Shown: one piece after another, positions 4,198 to 5,438 of the stretch
Layout: every line of letters starts with the position of its first letter
How positions within the stretch are numbered: position 1 is the first letter of the stretch
Assembly (NCBI GenBank): GCA_009928745.1
Contig: SACC01000107.1
Coordinates: 1-5,438 of the forward strand
Length of the DNA: 5,438 nt
Source: Clostridia bacterium
GTDB taxonomy: Bacteria > Bacillota > Clostridia > Christensenellales > CAG-1252
Direction of reading: 5' to 3'
The notes under the pieces: generated by a model
What the model saw: the letters and a program-made list of their open reading frames with translations, nothing else
The model's database searches: none
What the model was told of the DNA's origin: nothing
Program-made: the position numbers and the translations under genes

Positions 4198-5438
4198 TTA
4201 CTCTACGTCCTGGAGCGCGTCGTAGCCTTCTTCGCCAGTGCGTACCTTGATTACATTTTCCACATTGTAGACGAATATCTTGCCGTCGCCGATATTGCCG
4301 GTATAAAGCGCCCTTTTGATAGTGTCGACAAGTAGTTTTACTGGTACCTTGCAGACAACAATCTCCACCTTGACTTTAGGTAGCAGCGTGGTTTCTAGCG
4401 GTACGCCGCGGTAGAACTCGGTTGAGCCCTTTTGATAGCCGCATCCCATTACCTGCGATACAGTCATACCGGTTATACCGATTTTGTCCAGCTCTCCTTT
4501 TAGAAGCTCGAATTTTGACTGATTGGTAATTACCACAACCTTTGACATCTTCGCGTTTATTGCGCTTGCCGGAGCGTATGTTGTAGGAATAGCGATGTCG
4601 GGAGATACAGTCTCCGAACCAAAGGACGCAAATTCGTCTCCTGAGCTTGCGCTTTCCACAGCATCCATTGAAGGACGGAAGTCCACGCCTATAGGCATTG
4701 GAACGAAGTCTGCGTAACAGCTTACCAGTCCGTGTTCTTCCTTGTCAAGACCGGATATTTCCTCTTTTGCAGATACTCTCAGTCCGATTGTATATTTGAT
4801 TACAAGGAATACAACGGTCATAGTTACTGCGACCCATGCCGCGACTGATACGACTCCAAGAGACTGTACGCCGAGCATTCTAAAGCCGCCGCCGTAGAAT
4901 AAGCCGCCGTCCACTGCGAATAGTCCGGTCATTATTGTACCTGCCGCTCCGCATAAGCCGTGTACGCCGATTGCGCCAACTGGATCGTCTATCTTCAATT
5001 TCTTTTCAATGAACTCTATGCCGAATACAACTATGAAGCCTGCAATAAGACCTATTGCCGCAGCGCCTAGCGGTGATACTGCATCGCAGCCCGCTGTTAT
5101 TGCGACAAGTCCTGCCAGCGCGCCGTTCAATGTCATTGAAACGTCGGGCTTTTTGTATTTGATCCAAGTAATGCACATAACGGTGGTTGCAGCGACTGCC
5201 GCGCCGATATTAGTCGTTACGAATATGTTAGCCGCGGCAAGTATTGAATCGCCGCTCATTGATATTGTAGAGCCTGCGTTGAAGCCGAACCAAGCGAACC
5301 ATAGTATGAATACGCCGAGCGCGCCGAGCGTTAAGCTGTGACCGGGGATAGCCTTAGGCTTGCCGTCTTTGGTGAATTTACCTATACGCGGTCCTAATAT
5401 TAATGCACCGACAAACGCCGCTACGCCGCCTACCATAT
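4198..5438 (-). CDS. amt: Ammonium transporter fused to a C-terminal PII domain (N-terminus beyond window)
   Basis: The 412 visible residues (numbered from the Met at 5436) combine two proteins in one frame. Residues 1-244 are the second half of an Amt/AmtB channel: about seven membrane helices, WFGFNAGS (49-56), the second pore histidine in GVHGLCG (157-163, His159) and the closing LRVSAKEEISGLD...EHG. The first pore histidine would be the codon cut by the window edge, whose last two bases (AT) fit His. A Ser/Ala/Pro-rich linker (245-296) leads to a full PII domain (297-412) alignable without gaps to E. coli GlnB over the T- and B-loops: GITGMTV (320-326), T-loop Gln335 (Gln39 equivalent) and Lys336, FYRG (341-344), B-loop TGNIGDGKIF (379-388), Lys397 and Arg399 (positions 101 and 103). 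The uridylylation Tyr51 position is Leu347. No ribosome binding site precedes the internal Met297 codon (4546-4548), so one fused product is likely, with PII able to gate the pore in response to ATP/ADP and 2-oxoglutarate. Promoter and start lie outside the window. Confidence 0.93.
   Translation of the reverse strand, partial: MVGGVAAFVGALILGPRIGKFTKDGKPKAIPGHSLTLGALGVFILWFAWFGFNAGSTISMSGDSILAAANIFVTTNIGAAVAATTVMCITWIKYKKPDVSMTLNGALAGLVAITAGCDAVSPLGAAAIGLIAGFIVVFGIEFIEKKLKIDDPVGAIGVHGLCGAAGTIMTGLFAVDGGLFYGGGFRMLGVQSLGVVSVAAWVAVTMTVVFLVIKYTIGLRVSAKEEISGLDKEEHGLVSCYADFVPMPIGVDFRPSMDAVESASSGDEFASFGSETVSPDIAIPTTYAPASAINAKMSKVVVITNQSKFELLKGELDKIGITGMTVSQVMGCGYQKGSTEFYRGVPLETTLLPKVKVEIVVCKVPVKLLVDTIKRALYTGNIGDGKIFVYNVENVIKVRTGEEGYDALQDVE

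Noticed and set aside
4546..4548. Internal ATG at the start of the PII domain as a separate glnK gene
   Set aside because: The frame is open through the linker from amt, and the bases just upstream show no convincing ribosome binding site; kept as a minor possibility.
5009..5341. Plus-strand 110-codon frame opposite amt
   Set aside because: It is the antisense of conserved Amt membrane helices, and its Ala/Pro/Thr-rich content is expected from that.

Overview
The window looks like chromosomal DNA from a low- to moderate-GC anaerobic Firmicute, probably an uncultured Clostridia lineage. This is inferred from strong AGGAGG-type ribosome binding sites, a near-consensus vegetative promoter, a lipoprotein with a BspA-like start and a Listeria-Bacteroides (InlB/Flg_new) repeat, a DUF3788 protein, and an ammonium transporter fused to a PII protein. 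The species cannot be named from this sequence.

Positions 1-2137 (+ strand) are the end of a peptide-transporter operon. The C-terminal end of an OppD/DppD-type ATPase overlaps an OppF/DppF-type ATPase by 4 bases. Two small genes follow with almost no spacing: an 87-residue protein with one C-terminal membrane helix, and a 78-residue zinc-ribbon protein, also with one C-terminal helix. The two ATPases would power import of oligo- or dipeptides. The two small membrane proteins are probably co-translated with them, but their role is unknown. A DUF3788 gene (2177-2596) follows after 39 bases and may be the last gene of the transcript.

Positions 2597-2827 are non-coding. They contain a weak AT-rich hairpin, a striking GC-rich patch (2723-2752) and a very good promoter (TTGATT, 17 bases, extended -10 TGaTATAAT). 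This promoter drives a 410-residue lipoprotein gene (2828-4060) with a clear signal peptide and LTAC lipobox, a degenerate BspA-like start, a helical middle and a C-terminal InlB-like repeat.

Positions 4061-4197 are a convergent intergenic region with two imperfect hairpins, probably terminating one or both flanking genes. From 4198 to the right edge, on the minus strand, lies the 3' part of an ammonium transporter gene whose product carries a complete PII signal-transduction domain at its C-terminus. The PII part keeps the nucleotide and 2-oxoglutarate-binding T-loop glutamine but has Leu at the usual uridylylation tyrosine. I find no CRISPR array, RNA gene, insertion sequence or phage gene. 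The most unusual item is the Amt-PII fusion with its altered T-loop.
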